Assembly: GCA_022842805.1 (NCBI GenBank)
Contig: JALHOX010000061.1
Location: 1 to 14,545 of the forward strand
DNA from: Phycisphaerae bacterium
Lineage (GTDB): Bacteria; Planctomycetota; Phycisphaerae; UBA1845; Fen-1342
Length of the DNA: 14,545 bases
Direction of reading: 5' to 3'
Shown here: in pieces, positions 6,901-13,489 of the stretch
Numbering within the stretch: the first letter of the stretch is position 1
Layout of the letters: every line of letters starts with the position of its first letter
The notes under the pieces: model-generated
Database searches by the model: none
Told to the model about the DNA's origin: nothing
Seen by the model: only the letters and a program-made list of their open reading frames with translations
Made by a program: the position numbers and the translations under genes

Positions 6901-8416
6901 GGTCGGTCCACTTGGCGGTGAGCCGCGCGGCCTCGTCCCAATTGCCCTGCTCAACGAGCCATTGCAACTGCTGAATCTGCAACTCACGACGATCGCTGCC
7001 GCCGGCGGCGCGATATTGGGCGATGGACTCGGCGGCGCGGCGCGAGCGGCCGACGCGACCGTAGGCATCGGCCAGCAATCCGAGCACGTCGGCCCGATCC
7101 GGGGCCTGCACTTTCTCGTGCGGCTCGAGCAGTGCGATCACGGTGTGGTATTCCCCTTTGGCTTGCGCCTGGAGCGCTTCCAGCACGGCGATCGTGTGTT
7201 TGGCGGGCTTGCGTTCGACGAGGTCGAGCGCGGATTTGTACTCTTTCAGCAGTTCGTCGACCTTCGCCAACGCCTTCGCCGAACGCTCCCGGTCTCCCGC
7301 CTCGACGGCGCACTCGCGATCGAGCAGGCAGAGGCGGATGGCGTCGGGCAGAGCCAGCGCGCGATAGGACTTGTCGGGCAGCTCGCGCAGCGCGGTGTCG
7401 ACGATCTCGACGCCGTTGCCGGTCTTGGCGCGGGAGAGATCGATCTGCGCGCGCAGCATGAACTGGGCCAGGACGGCGTCGGCGGAAAGCGCGAAGTCGC
7501 GCGGGCCGACCATGTCGGGCTGGGCCTGCGATTCCTTCAAGAGTGCTTCGGCGCGATCGAGTTCGCCGACGCCGACCAGCTCCAGCCCGAGCAGGACCTG
7601 ATGCAACGGACCGACGGGCTTGAGCGCCAGCAAGGCCTTCTTTGCCTCGTCGAGCTTGGTCGGGTCGGGCGTGCCGTCGCGGGTTGCGAAGGCCTGCTCG
7701 CGCGCGAGCTGGGCCAGGCGGATGGCGGGCTCAAACGAGTTCGGATCGGCCGCGAGAGCCTGCTTGAGCGGCGCCTGCAGCTCGGCCACGTCCTTTACGC
7801 CGCGCTTCTGCAGCAAGAGGTGCTTGAGAACGCAAACCTCGGCCAGCAGTTGCTTTTCTTCGTCGGTCTTGGGCTGATTGATCGCGGGGAGCAGCTTTTC
7901 GATCGCGGCTGCGGCGTCGTCGAAGCGGTCCTGCTTGAATTTGCCCCGGGCCCAGAAGAACTGGGCGAGCGGATCGTTGGCGACGCGCTTTTCGGCGATG
8001 TAGAGCAGGTTGGAGTAGTCCGGCAGCATGTAGTAGAGCCGCATCAGGTCGTGGTGAGCGGCGACGTCGTCGGGATCGAGGCGGTGGATGCGGCGCAGCC
8101 CCTCGATGGTGCGCTGCACGTGTTCGCGCTGATAGGGACGAGACTTCATCAGCGCGTCGCAGTATTGGCGCAAGACGGTTATGTCGTCGGGGTATTGGCG
8201 GAGGTACTTCTGGAATCCGCCCCAGGCGGCAACCCAGTCCTGCTTGGCGACGGCGGCATTGGCCTCGGCCAGGCCGGCCGCGGCTCGTGATCGTTTCTGA
8301 AAGTAATGGATGCCGACAAACGCCCCGCCGCCTAAGGCGAGTGCGAGCAGCAGTCCAATCAGAAACCGAACGTTGACGGCGGCCAGGAGACGATGCGGAT
8401 GAGGTAGCTTCTTCAT
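3971..8416 (-). CDS. Giant membrane-anchored TPR protein
   Basis: About 1,481 residues from the ATG at 8416; an in-frame ATG at 8446 would add ten. Neither has a clear ribosome binding site. I prefer 8416 because MKKLPHPHRLL followed at once by a membrane helix resembles the start of planctomycete TPR proteins as I remember them. One helix (FLIGLLLALALGGGAFVGI, about residues 18-37) anchors the protein, and the rest would lie outside the cytoplasmic membrane. The body is almost entirely helical repeats with TPR signatures: paired Ala/Gly, a closing Pro and spacing near 34. Examples are QDWVAAWGGFQKYLRQYPDD near the N-terminus and YDEALKKADRGVALDPQNPD near the C-terminus. No catalytic domain is visible. 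TPR solenoids bind partner proteins; the partner is unknown. It is transcribed away from the aspartic protease gene, with a shared control region. Confidence 0.85.
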   Translation of the reverse strand: MKKLPHPHRLLAAVNVRFLIGLLLALALGGGAFVGIHYFQKRSRAAAGLAEANAAVAKQDWVAAWGGFQKYLRQYPDDITVLRQYCDALMKSRPYQREHVQRTIEGLRRIHRLDPDDVAAHHDLMRLYYMLPDYSNLLYIAEKRVANDPLAQFFWARGKFKQDRFDDAAAAIEKLLPAINQPKTDEEKQLLAEVCVLKHLLLQKRGVKDVAELQAPLKQALAADPNSFEPAIRLAQLAREQAFATRDGTPDPTKLDEAKKALLALKPVGPLHQVLLGLELVGVGELDRAEALLKESQAQPDMVGPRDFALSADAVLAQFMLRAQIDLSRAKTGNGVEIVDTALRELPDKSYRALALPDAIRLCLLDRECAVEAGDRERSAKALAKVDELLKEYKSALDLVERKPAKHTIAVLEALQAQAKGEYHTVIALLEPHEKVQAPDRADVLGLLADAYGRVGRSRRAAESIAQYRAAGGSDRRELQIQQLQWLVEQGNWDEAARLTAKWTDLSDDDVERAVLVQKVKLRAGIAGDAKARAQTIADVSAALAPIRARHADAIALRELEAEVLTAEGKFDEAGKIVRAMTDAKPDSPRAWRARADFLATVGNEEELIDVLRQWSQRTPAESEPWKRLSDALARKRDFPAAIAALNDGMVAVDPALATEFKLKLGLLDLQRGETQAGEAKLQALADANPKDGIIRRRWLERIDLRDAAAAQRAQPIIDKLREIEGDSGTEWRIFQAEAILATRPSDAGRREAINLLLPIVEADTRATRAVLLLGEAYERNRDWDAAERLYKMARAANPKDILIGQRLAQLYKSRGRETEFREIVKSEAFPASVRVAQSTIELIERGELAAAVRELDDYLKDQPADVEARVLRVQLQYRQTSDVAAALREIDEADKLNPGHPQIFRTRIALLEAAGRADDARKLIDERLAAKPDFETHELRGSFLEALGDFAAAEADFKKLPELAPDSEEGYMRLGIFYYDRQRMDDAAALLGTAARKFSNSREIKRALAKTLLARNAGDDRAQAVKLIEDIERGPDGVRDPELIKLRAFALLDSGGDRAPAKKLLEESVEGNPMQLDAHRALIELALDSRDYATARIRAEKAREFFSKDPTLAALSARIERESGMPDRAVLQLREAIEANPGSIECLREMAVLTDNGLIPPAELVSRTEKALPLHPKDSELAVIRARSVAQAGRLPDAIAGLEKFRAEYPQIGGVPVLLTLADLAARVPDPAAVAKYLDSAAQLGPKDDTARRARIVWLASQNKVAEIAELMRSPDWSDAGPFVVAPAAERLISSGEAPLRELAIERLAAVSKTLAADHPGQLDLAGLLFAAGDADRALAIHEAFLAVRPDEPRLLNDMAWILATARQRYDEALKKADRGVALDPQNPDLRDTRGTILLAQGNPKAAATDFRQAAATYQVPASKARAWLQAARCHAKADPPSAAELRSAIDAARELDNVHKVFTDAERAELNALAADAAQ

Positions 8417-8520
8417 ATGTCGTTGCTCAGTTGAGTCGGCGACCATCGGGCGCGCGGAGAGGCCGCGTGCGGGAGAGCCGTCTCTCTATTATCGCCCTTC
8501 CAGGTCGAATGGTGATTGCA

Positions 8521-8552
8521 TTTTATCGGCGATTCATAGCCGACCGATAAAA
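8521..8552. repeat. AT-rich inverted repeat, possible operator
   Basis: Perfect nine-base arms TTTTATCGG (8521-8529) and CCGATAAAA (8544-8552) with a 14-base centre. An overlapping pair TCGGC/GCCGA offers a second pairing. No gene end is near, so termination is unlikely; a binding site for a dimeric regulator is possible. Confidence 0.5.
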
Positions 8553-8553
8553 A

Positions 8554-8588
8554 TTGCGATCTTTGCCGATTTAGCCCCTATTGCCGAT
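8554..8588 (+). repeat. Three TTGC(C)GAT motifs
   Basis: TTGCGAT (8554-8560), TTGCCGAT (8563-8570) and TTGCCGAT (8581-8588) lie on the same strand, directly beside the inverted repeat, whose arms also contain CGAT on one side. The two exact copies start 18 bases apart. Confidence 0.4.
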
Positions 8589-8628
8589 CGCTCCGCGCAC
8601 GGTTTGGCGGTGCGAGGTCGGGGTGACA

Positions 8629-8700
8629 TGAGGGTCGCGAGCGACGGTCGGGCGGGGCGTCGGAACTGGCAGGATCGGGCTCGCCCGCCGTCGCCCCTCA
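8629..8700. repeat. Long imperfect stem upstream of the aspartic protease gene
   Basis: GCGACGG-T-CGGGCG (8641-8654, T8648 bulged) pairs with CGCCCGCCGTCGC (8682-8694) over 13 pairs. Beyond a six-base left-side bulge, TGAGGG (8629-8634) pairs with CCCTCA (8695-8700). Nineteen pairs form in total. No T-run follows. Confidence 0.5.
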
Positions 8701-8701
8701 T

Positions 8702-8707
8702 TACACT
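8702..8707 (+). promoter_or_regulatory. Candidate -10 box of the aspartic protease gene
   Basis: TACACT, followed by TCG, resembles the boxes at 2624 and 10332, which also lie upstream of + strand genes. No -35 stands out at 16-18 bases upstream, where the long stem lies. A start of transcription near 8714 would give a very short leader for the ATG at 8728, or about 75-85 nt for the starts at 8788 or 8797. Confidence 0.3.
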
Positions 8708-8727
8708 TCGTCGTTTGAATCGAGCCG

Positions 8728-10242
8728 ATGCGGTGCGGGCTGCCCTGGCGGCCGTGGCGTCGTGGTCTTGGTCGAAAGGTGGAGCCTTTGCTTTCGATGT
8801 TCGCCGCGCCCGTGGGCGCGATGGTGCTGTTTCTGGCGCTGCTCGAAGCCCCGGTCGAGAATCCGTGGAAGGCGCGGGTGGGGCCGGCGCTGGCGCAGGT
8901 CGAGCGAAACCCGAGTCCGTCGGCGTGTCGCAAGGCGCTGGAGACGGCCTATCGCGCCGACGACTGGGCCGCGGCCGAGCGGGTGGCGAAGATGGCACTC
9001 ACCAAGCACGCCAACAATCAGGACTTGCTGCCGCTGATCGCGCGGGCGCTGTGGCGCGGCGGCGACGTGGCCGATGCCGAGGCGGCGCTGGCGAAGATCG
9101 ACCCGCTGAGCGACGACCCCATCGCGCTTTCGACACGCATCAATATCGCGCTAGCGCGCGGCGACGCCGACGGCGCCGGCCGCGCTGCGGAAAAGCTCGC
9201 CGCGCGCGAGAGCCTGAGCGCGGCGGACTATTCGGCGCTGGTGGCGGCGTCGTTCACGATGAATCGGCTGGACGGCCTCGACGCGATGATCACACGCACG
9301 TTGAGCACCATCGACGTGAGCAACGGCTATCCCGAGATTTATCTGAAAGAGCAGTTCGACGGGTTGGCCGATTTTCTGAAAGCGGTCGGGCCCGCGCCGC
9401 TGAATCAGATCACGGCCTACGGCGATGCGCCGATGCCGGTGTCGAGTCTCAATCTGCCGCTTGTGAACGCGTATATCAACGGTAAGGGGCCGTATCGTTT
9501 GATCGTCGATACGGGCGGGAGCGTGCTGCTGTCGCTCGATCGGGACGTGGCCAAGGAGATCGGCCTGCGCGAGATCGCGAAGGCGACGATCCGCGGCGTG
9601 GCGGGCACCGATGATTCGATGCAATCGATCGCCGACGATGTGCGCTTCGGGAATGTGCGCATGACGCGGGTGATGACGCGCGTCTTCGACGTGGGCAAGG
9701 CGCTGATGTACTCCGCCGACGGCATCCTGGGGACGGGGATCTTTCACGCCGGACGGATGACGATGGACTTTGAGCGGGGGGTGCTGATCGTGGGCGAATC
9801 GAGCGAGAAGGACGGAGCGGGCGAAGAGCTGCCGATTCGCATCGTGGGCGACGGGAAGATCCTGCCGCTGATCCGCGTGAACGGCCTGGAGATGGTTGGG
9901 CTGCTCGACAGCGGTGCGGACGCGGTGGCGCTATCGCCGGCGACGCTGAAGACGCTCTACCCAGACTATGAGACGATGGAAGTTTCGGTCGGGGCGATGG
10001 GAGTGGGAAGCTCGTCGACGCCGACCATTCAGGTTGGGCCGGGGGTGCGGCTGTCGCTGCCGGGGAAGGAGTATGCGAACATCGGCGGGATCGGGCTGAA
10101 TGTGCTGGACGAGACGCTGAGCCCGATGCTGGGGATTCAGGCCGATATTCTGCTGGGAATGCCGATCATGCGCGATATGCAGACGTACACAGTGGACTAT
10201 CCGCGATGTAAGTCGTGGGTGACTTGGCTGTCGGCGAAGTAA
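8728..10242 (+). CDS. Exported TPR-like, two-lobed aspartic protease
   Basis: 504 residues. An Arg-rich start (WRPWRRGLGRK) then a hydrophobic stretch (about 24-40) fits a signal peptide or anchor. Residues 65-225 are Ala-rich helices resembling TPRs. Two aspartic-protease lobes follow. Lobe 1 has VDTGGS (Asp261) and the hydrophobic-Gly partner GILGTG (332-337). Lobe 2 has LDSGAD (Asp394) and ILLGMP (474-479). Both lobes thus keep the catalytic D-[TS]-G and the psi-loop Gly, so one chain could form a complete active site, as in pepsin, where single-lobe retropepsin-like proteins must dimerise. Bacterial relatives are annotated as aspartyl/retropepsin-like proteases, mostly of unknown substrate. 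Start is uncertain: AGGTGGAG (8777-8784) would favour TTG 8788 or ATG 8797, but these lack the positive n-region. Confidence 0.82.
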   Translation: MRCGLPWRPWRRGLGRKVEPLLSMFAAPVGAMVLFLALLEAPVENPWKARVGPALAQVERNPSPSACRKALETAYRADDWAAAERVAKMALTKHANNQDLLPLIARALWRGGDVADAEAALAKIDPLSDDPIALSTRINIALARGDADGAGRAAEKLAARESLSAADYSALVAASFTMNRLDGLDAMITRTLSTIDVSNGYPEIYLKEQFDGLADFLKAVGPAPLNQITAYGDAPMPVSSLNLPLVNAYINGKGPYRLIVDTGGSVLLSLDRDVAKEIGLREIAKATIRGVAGTDDSMQSIADDVRFGNVRMTRVMTRVFDVGKALMYSADGILGTGIFHAGRMTMDFERGVLIVGESSEKDGAGEELPIRIVGDGKILPLIRVNGLEMVGLLDSGADAVALSPATLKTLYPDYETMEVSVGAMGVGSSSTPTIQVGPGVRLSLPGKEYANIGGIGLNVLDETLSPMLGIQADILLGMPIMRDMQTYTVDYPRCKSWVTWLSAK

Positions 10243-10257
10243 GCCGGGCGGGGGTTG

Positions 10258-10278
10258 GCCGGCCTGACAACGGCCGGC
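10258..10278 (+). repeat. Hairpin after the aspartic protease gene
   Basis: GCCGGCC (10258-10264), loop TGACAAC, GGCCGGC (10272-10278), a perfect seven-pair GC stem that starts 16 bases after the stop. No T-run follows, so at best it is a weak or factor-dependent terminator or an mRNA 3'-end stabiliser. Confidence 0.45.
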
Positions 10279-10308
10279 GGAGTGGACCGGTCGAGGGCGC
10301 GTTTCGGG

Positions 10309-10337
10309 TTGGGCCGGCGAGCGGGGCCAGCTACACT
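10309..10337 (+). promoter_or_regulatory. Candidate promoter of the M48 protease gene
   Basis: TTGGGC (10309-10314), 17-base spacer, TACACT (10332-10337, four of six to TATAAT). The -35 is weak. The predicted transcript starts about 100 bases before the ATG at 10445, which has GGGGAG (10430-10435) nine bases upstream. A small hairpin CCGCG-GTA-CGCGG (10410-10422) lies in the leader. Confidence 0.35.
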
Positions 10338-10444
10338 CGCGCGGTCGGGGCGCGGGTTGTTGGGTTCGTCCCTTCGCACAACTCCGTTGATATGGATTCT
10401 TAGTCCGAGCCGCGGTACGCGGTCAAAAAGGGGAGCCAGGGGCC

Positions 10445-12679
10445 ATGGCGGATGAGACTGTCAGCACAGTGCTGACTCGCGCGGAAGCGCGTGTCCTCGA
10501 CTCGCTGTCGGGCGAGATCGAGCCGGTTCGCCGATCGATCGCATATCGACTGATGCTCGTCATCGTCGCATTGGTGATGGTGGTGCTCCCGCTGATCTAC
10601 CTCGGGCTTGTAGTCGGGATCGGCTACCTGCTGTACTACCACGCGGTGCATCATGTGCCGACGCTTCGCGGTACGGGGGCAGCGACACGGTTTCGCGTGC
10701 TGGCCTACCTGGCGCCGCTGGTGATCGGCGCCGCGGTGCTGGTGTTCATGCTCAAGCCGATGCTGGCGCGACGCACGCGCGAGCACAACGGCCTGCGGCT
10801 GCGACGCGAGGACCAGCCGTTGCTGTTCGCCTACGTCGATCGGCTGGCGGAGATCGTCGGCGCGCCGAAGCCAAAAGAAATCAGCGTTGATACGGCGGTG
10901 AACGCGTCGGCGTCGTTTCGAAATGGCTGGTGGAGTCTGCTGCTGGGCGATCTGCGGCTGACCATCGGGCTGCCGCTGGTCGCGGGCATGTCGCTGCGGG
11001 AGCTGACGGGCGTCATCGCCCACGAGCTCGGCCACTTCACGCAGGGCGCGGCGATGCGAGCGGAGTTCGTCGTACGCAGCGTAAACATCTGGTTTGCTCG
11101 GGTGGTCTATGAGCGTGATTCCTGGGATGAATCGCTCGATGAAATGTGCGAGTCGGAAACCGGCTGGATCTCTTTGCTGGGCTGGTTGTCCACTCTCGGC
11201 GTATGGCTTTCGCGACGCGTGCTCTGGGCGCTCATGTGGGTCGGGCATCTCGTCAGTTGCCTGATGTCGCGGCGGATGGAGTTCGATGCGGATCGATACG
11301 AAGCACGCGTCGCGGGCTCGCCGGCGTTTGCGGGGACGGTGCGAAAACTGCACACACTGGGCTGGGCGCAGGCGCAGACGTTCGGCGAACTGCGTCAGGC
11401 GCTGGGGGCGTCGCGACTGCCGGATGATCTGCCGCTGGCGGTGCACGGAATCGCAGCCCGGTCGCCGGAGTCGCTGCGAGAAGCGATTGAGCATTCGATC
11501 GAACAAGGCCGCACGAGCTGGTTCAGCACGCATCCGTGCGACCGCGACCGCATCGCCAACGCGGAGCGGGAGCAAAGCGAAGGGATCGTCGCGGTCGAGG
11601 CGCCGGCGCAGACGCTGTTTCGGCAATTCACCGAGGTGTGCAAGACGCTGACGCTGGTGTTCTATCGTGACGCGATCGGCGCGGGGGTGACGCACAAAGA
11701 CCTTGCGCCGGTCGTGACGCTGTCGGCGGAGGCCGACCAAGCTGCCATCGAGCGTCGCGCGGGGCAGCGCTATCTCGGCTTCGCTTGGCCGGTAGAGATT
11801 CCGTTGCGAATCGACGCGTTGACGTTGACGCAGCCCGAGCGTCCGAAGCAGACGCTGGCGCAGCTCCGCGCGGCGGTCGAGGAGTACGCGACGCTGGCGG
11901 CGGGGATGGATGATGTCGTCCGCCGGCGCCGCGCGGCGGAAGCCGACGTGAACTTCTGCGAGTGCGTAGCGGCGCTGAAAAAGGTGGGCATTGGGCTTGA
12001 TCGCGACGCGGAGCGGCGACTGGCAGCGCTGGGCGCGACTGTTGAGCAGGGATTGGCGCAATCGAAACGCCGCCTGTCCGACGCGGCCGGCAAGCTGCAG
12101 GACTTGCTCGACGGCCTGCAGCCGCGCGTGCAGCTTGCGTTGCAATTATTGGCGGTGCCCGATGTCGTGCGGCGGATTCACGATGGCCACGCGCTGGCGG
12201 CGGATGTGCGCCGGTTCCTCGACGTTTTGTCGCCGATCCGCCTGGCGCTTTCGGATACGCAGAGCGTCGTCGCCGCTCAGTATGTGCTGCCGCGGCTGGT
12301 GAGCGCGCGGGTCGCAAAGGAAAATGAGGTGCTGGCGCACTCGCTGGTGAACACGCGCGTCGAGCGGCTGGCGCAGTTCCTCAGCGAAGCGCGGGACATC
12401 CTGAAAAACGTTCCGTTTCCCTTTCCGCACGGGGCCGGCCCGGTGAGCATCGCCCGCTACCTGGCGAACGAGCTGCCGGCGGAGGACGACGGCGCGGCTG
12501 TCTTTCGCACGAGCCTCGATTTCATCGAGAAGCTACGCGACCTTCACCGTCGCTGCGTCTGGCGCATCCTGACCGCAGCGGCAGCGGTCGAGCGGTTGGC
12601 GAAAATTCCGCAACCGGGCGATCTCCTGCGCGGTAAGACCGACGAAGTCGCGGAAGCGGTCGCCGAAGAGGGCGCCTGA
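10445..12679 (+). CDS. Membrane M48-family zinc metalloprotease with long C-terminal extension
   Basis: 744 residues. Two membrane helices lie at about 36-65 and 86-104. The protease core has the zinc motif HELGH (His193, Glu194, His197) and the third ligand in MEFDADRYE (Glu279), followed by STHPCDRDRI (361-370), the usual STHP motif of M48 enzymes. A further hydrophobic stretch at about 241-274, between the two zinc-binding parts, may be a membrane hairpin as in HtpX/Ste24 relatives. HtpX itself is under 300 residues; here about 350 extra residues (390-744) are predicted mostly helical, Arg/Leu/Ala-rich, and match no domain I recognise. M48 membrane proteases degrade misfolded membrane proteins or process exported ones. 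All catalytic residues are present, so it should be active. The SRPBCC gene follows after 113 bases on the same strand and may share its transcript. Confidence 0.9.
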   Translation: MADETVSTVLTRAEARVLDSLSGEIEPVRRSIAYRLMLVIVALVMVVLPLIYLGLVVGIGYLLYYHAVHHVPTLRGTGAATRFRVLAYLAPLVIGAAVLVFMLKPMLARRTREHNGLRLRREDQPLLFAYVDRLAEIVGAPKPKEISVDTAVNASASFRNGWWSLLLGDLRLTIGLPLVAGMSLRELTGVIAHELGHFTQGAAMRAEFVVRSVNIWFARVVYERDSWDESLDEMCESETGWISLLGWLSTLGVWLSRRVLWALMWVGHLVSCLMSRRMEFDADRYEARVAGSPAFAGTVRKLHTLGWAQAQTFGELRQALGASRLPDDLPLAVHGIAARSPESLREAIEHSIEQGRTSWFSTHPCDRDRIANAEREQSEGIVAVEAPAQTLFRQFTEVCKTLTLVFYRDAIGAGVTHKDLAPVVTLSAEADQAAIERRAGQRYLGFAWPVEIPLRIDALTLTQPERPKQTLAQLRAAVEEYATLAAGMDDVVRRRRAAEADVNFCECVAALKKVGIGLDRDAERRLAALGATVEQGLAQSKRRLSDAAGKLQDLLDGLQPRVQLALQLLAVPDVVRRIHDGHALAADVRRFLDVLSPIRLALSDTQSVVAAQYVLPRLVSARVAKENEVLAHSLVNTRVERLAQFLSEARDILKNVPFPFPHGAGPVSIARYLANELPAEDDGAAVFRTSLDFIEKLRDLHRRCVWRILTAAAAVERLAKIPQPGDLLRGKTDEVAEAVAEEGA

Positions 12680-12792
12680 TCGATACGCGCTTTGTGCGGC
12701 GTCGCCTAGCATGTCGGCGTGGCGGGCCGTGTGGGGCGCGCGAGACAAGGCGGCGGCGCGGCGCCGGCGCGATTGGCGATCGGAGTTGCAAG

Positions 12793-13344
12793 ATGGGTTG
12801 GGCCTGGTTCGTCGCATATCTGGCGGGCGGGTTTGTCGCGCTGGTGGCGCTGTTTTTGTTCGCGATGTACCTCGTCGGCCGCTCGCTGTCGCTCGAACAT
12901 CGTCACAGGTGTCGTGTGCGCATCGGGCAGCCGATCGAGGCGGTGTATGAGCGGATCGCCGATGTGCAGGGCTGGGCGACCTGGGATGATGGAGTGAACC
13001 GCGTGGAGGCGGAGAACGCCGCCGCTCCGGGGGCGGATTTTTCGGGGCGGATGTACATGGGACGAAACACGATGGGGGTGCGCGTGCGGCGGACCGCGCC
13101 GCCGAAGAGGCTCGAGATCGAGGTCGAGGATCTGGGGGCCAAGATCTTCAGCGGTGTGTGGCGATATGAACTGTCGCCAGACGGCGGCAAGGCGACGAGC
13201 GTGGTGCTGACCGAAGATGGCAAGATTCACGCGGCGATTCCGCGGGCATTCGCTCGCAAATTGGCGGATCCGATGCTCTACATGAAGCGGCATCTGAAGG
13301 TGTTGGCGAAGAGCTTTGGAGAGGACGGCGCGGTTTCGCAGTGA
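12793..13344 (+). CDS. Membrane-anchored SRPBCC (START-like) protein
   Basis: 183 residues. The ATG at 12793 has GGAG at 12782-12785, seven bases upstream; an earlier in-frame ATG at 12694 would add a low-complexity Arg-rich stretch with no ribosome binding site and is rejected. One N-terminal membrane helix lies at about 5-29. Residues 40-170 match the SRPBCC/polyketide-cyclase-like fold: VRIGQPIEAVYERIADVQGW (first strand and helices), central antiparallel strands (RLEIEVEDLG, GVWRYELSPD, TSVVLTEDG) and the long C-terminal helix that closes the pocket (LYMKRHLKVLAKSFG). Such domains bind hydrophobic ligands; many are annotated as polyketide cyclase/dehydrase without evidence for that reaction. 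With the anchor it would present a ligand-binding pocket next to the membrane. A strong terminator follows 22 bases after the stop. Confidence 0.85.
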   Translation: MGWAWFVAYLAGGFVALVALFLFAMYLVGRSLSLEHRHRCRVRIGQPIEAVYERIADVQGWATWDDGVNRVEAENAAAPGADFSGRMYMGRNTMGVRVRRTAPPKRLEIEVEDLGAKIFSGVWRYELSPDGGKATSVVLTEDGKIHAAIPRAFARKLADPMLYMKRHLKVLAKSFGEDGAVSQ

Positions 13345-13366
13345 GTGCGGCGGACGAGGCGACCGC

Positions 13367-13403
13367 GCCGCGGCCGCAGTCGGGCGAGCGGTCGCGGCTT
13401 TTT
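13367..13403 (+). terminator. Intrinsic terminator of the SRPBCC gene
   Basis: Arms GCCGCGGCCGC (13367-13377) and GCGGTCGCGGC (13388-13398) form 11 pairs including one G-T wobble, around a ten-base loop, and are followed directly by five T (13399-13403). It probably ends the M48/SRPBCC transcript. Confidence 0.85.
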
Positions 13404-13405
13404 CG

Positions 13406-13428
13406 GCGGCCTGCGAGCCGCAGGCCGC
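13406..13428. repeat. Perfect palindromic hairpin at the convergent junction
   Basis: GCGGCCTGCG (13406-13415), loop AGC, CGCAGGCCGC (13419-13428): ten perfect pairs. There is no T-run on the far side for either strand, so it is not a standard terminator for the minus-strand EEP gene that ends at 13490. It may be a REP-like dispersed repeat or a stem that stabilises the EEP mRNA 3' end. Confidence 0.55.
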
Positions 13429-13489
13429 TACTCCTTGCGGGCGGACGCGAAGCGCTCGGCGCTCTGCGACCAAGCGCAGCGGACGGCAA

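Larger units (their letters stand above)
8417..8727. other. Divergent control region between the TPR and aspartic protease genes
   Basis: This 311-base gap should hold promoters for both directions. Its AT-rich core (about 8486-8590) contains an inverted repeat and repeated TTGC(C)GAT motifs; its right part holds a long GC-rich imperfect stem and a TACACT box. For the minus strand a GATAAT box (complement of 8488-8493) is a -10 candidate, but no convincing -35 is present. A small hairpin GAGAG-CCGT-CTCTC lies at 8473-8486, which would be in the TPR leader. I find no gene here. Confidence 0.6.

Noticed and set aside
5177..8290. Open frame of 1,037 codons on the + strand opposite the TPR gene
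   Set aside because: It is antisense to a clear TPR protein, its translation is Gly/Leu/Gln/Arg-rich without any domain, and long antisense frames are expected opposite GC-biased Ala/Leu/Asp-rich genes. No ribosome binding site or gap supports it.
8604..9485. Open frame of 293 codons on the + strand overlapping the aspartic protease gene
   Set aside because: It is a frame-shifted shadow, rich in Arg/Gly, overlapping the TPR-like part of the real gene.
10400..12145. Open frame of 581 codons on the minus strand opposite the M48 gene
   Set aside because: The + strand frame has HELGH, the third zinc ligand and membrane helices; the antisense translation is Arg/His/Gln-rich without motifs.
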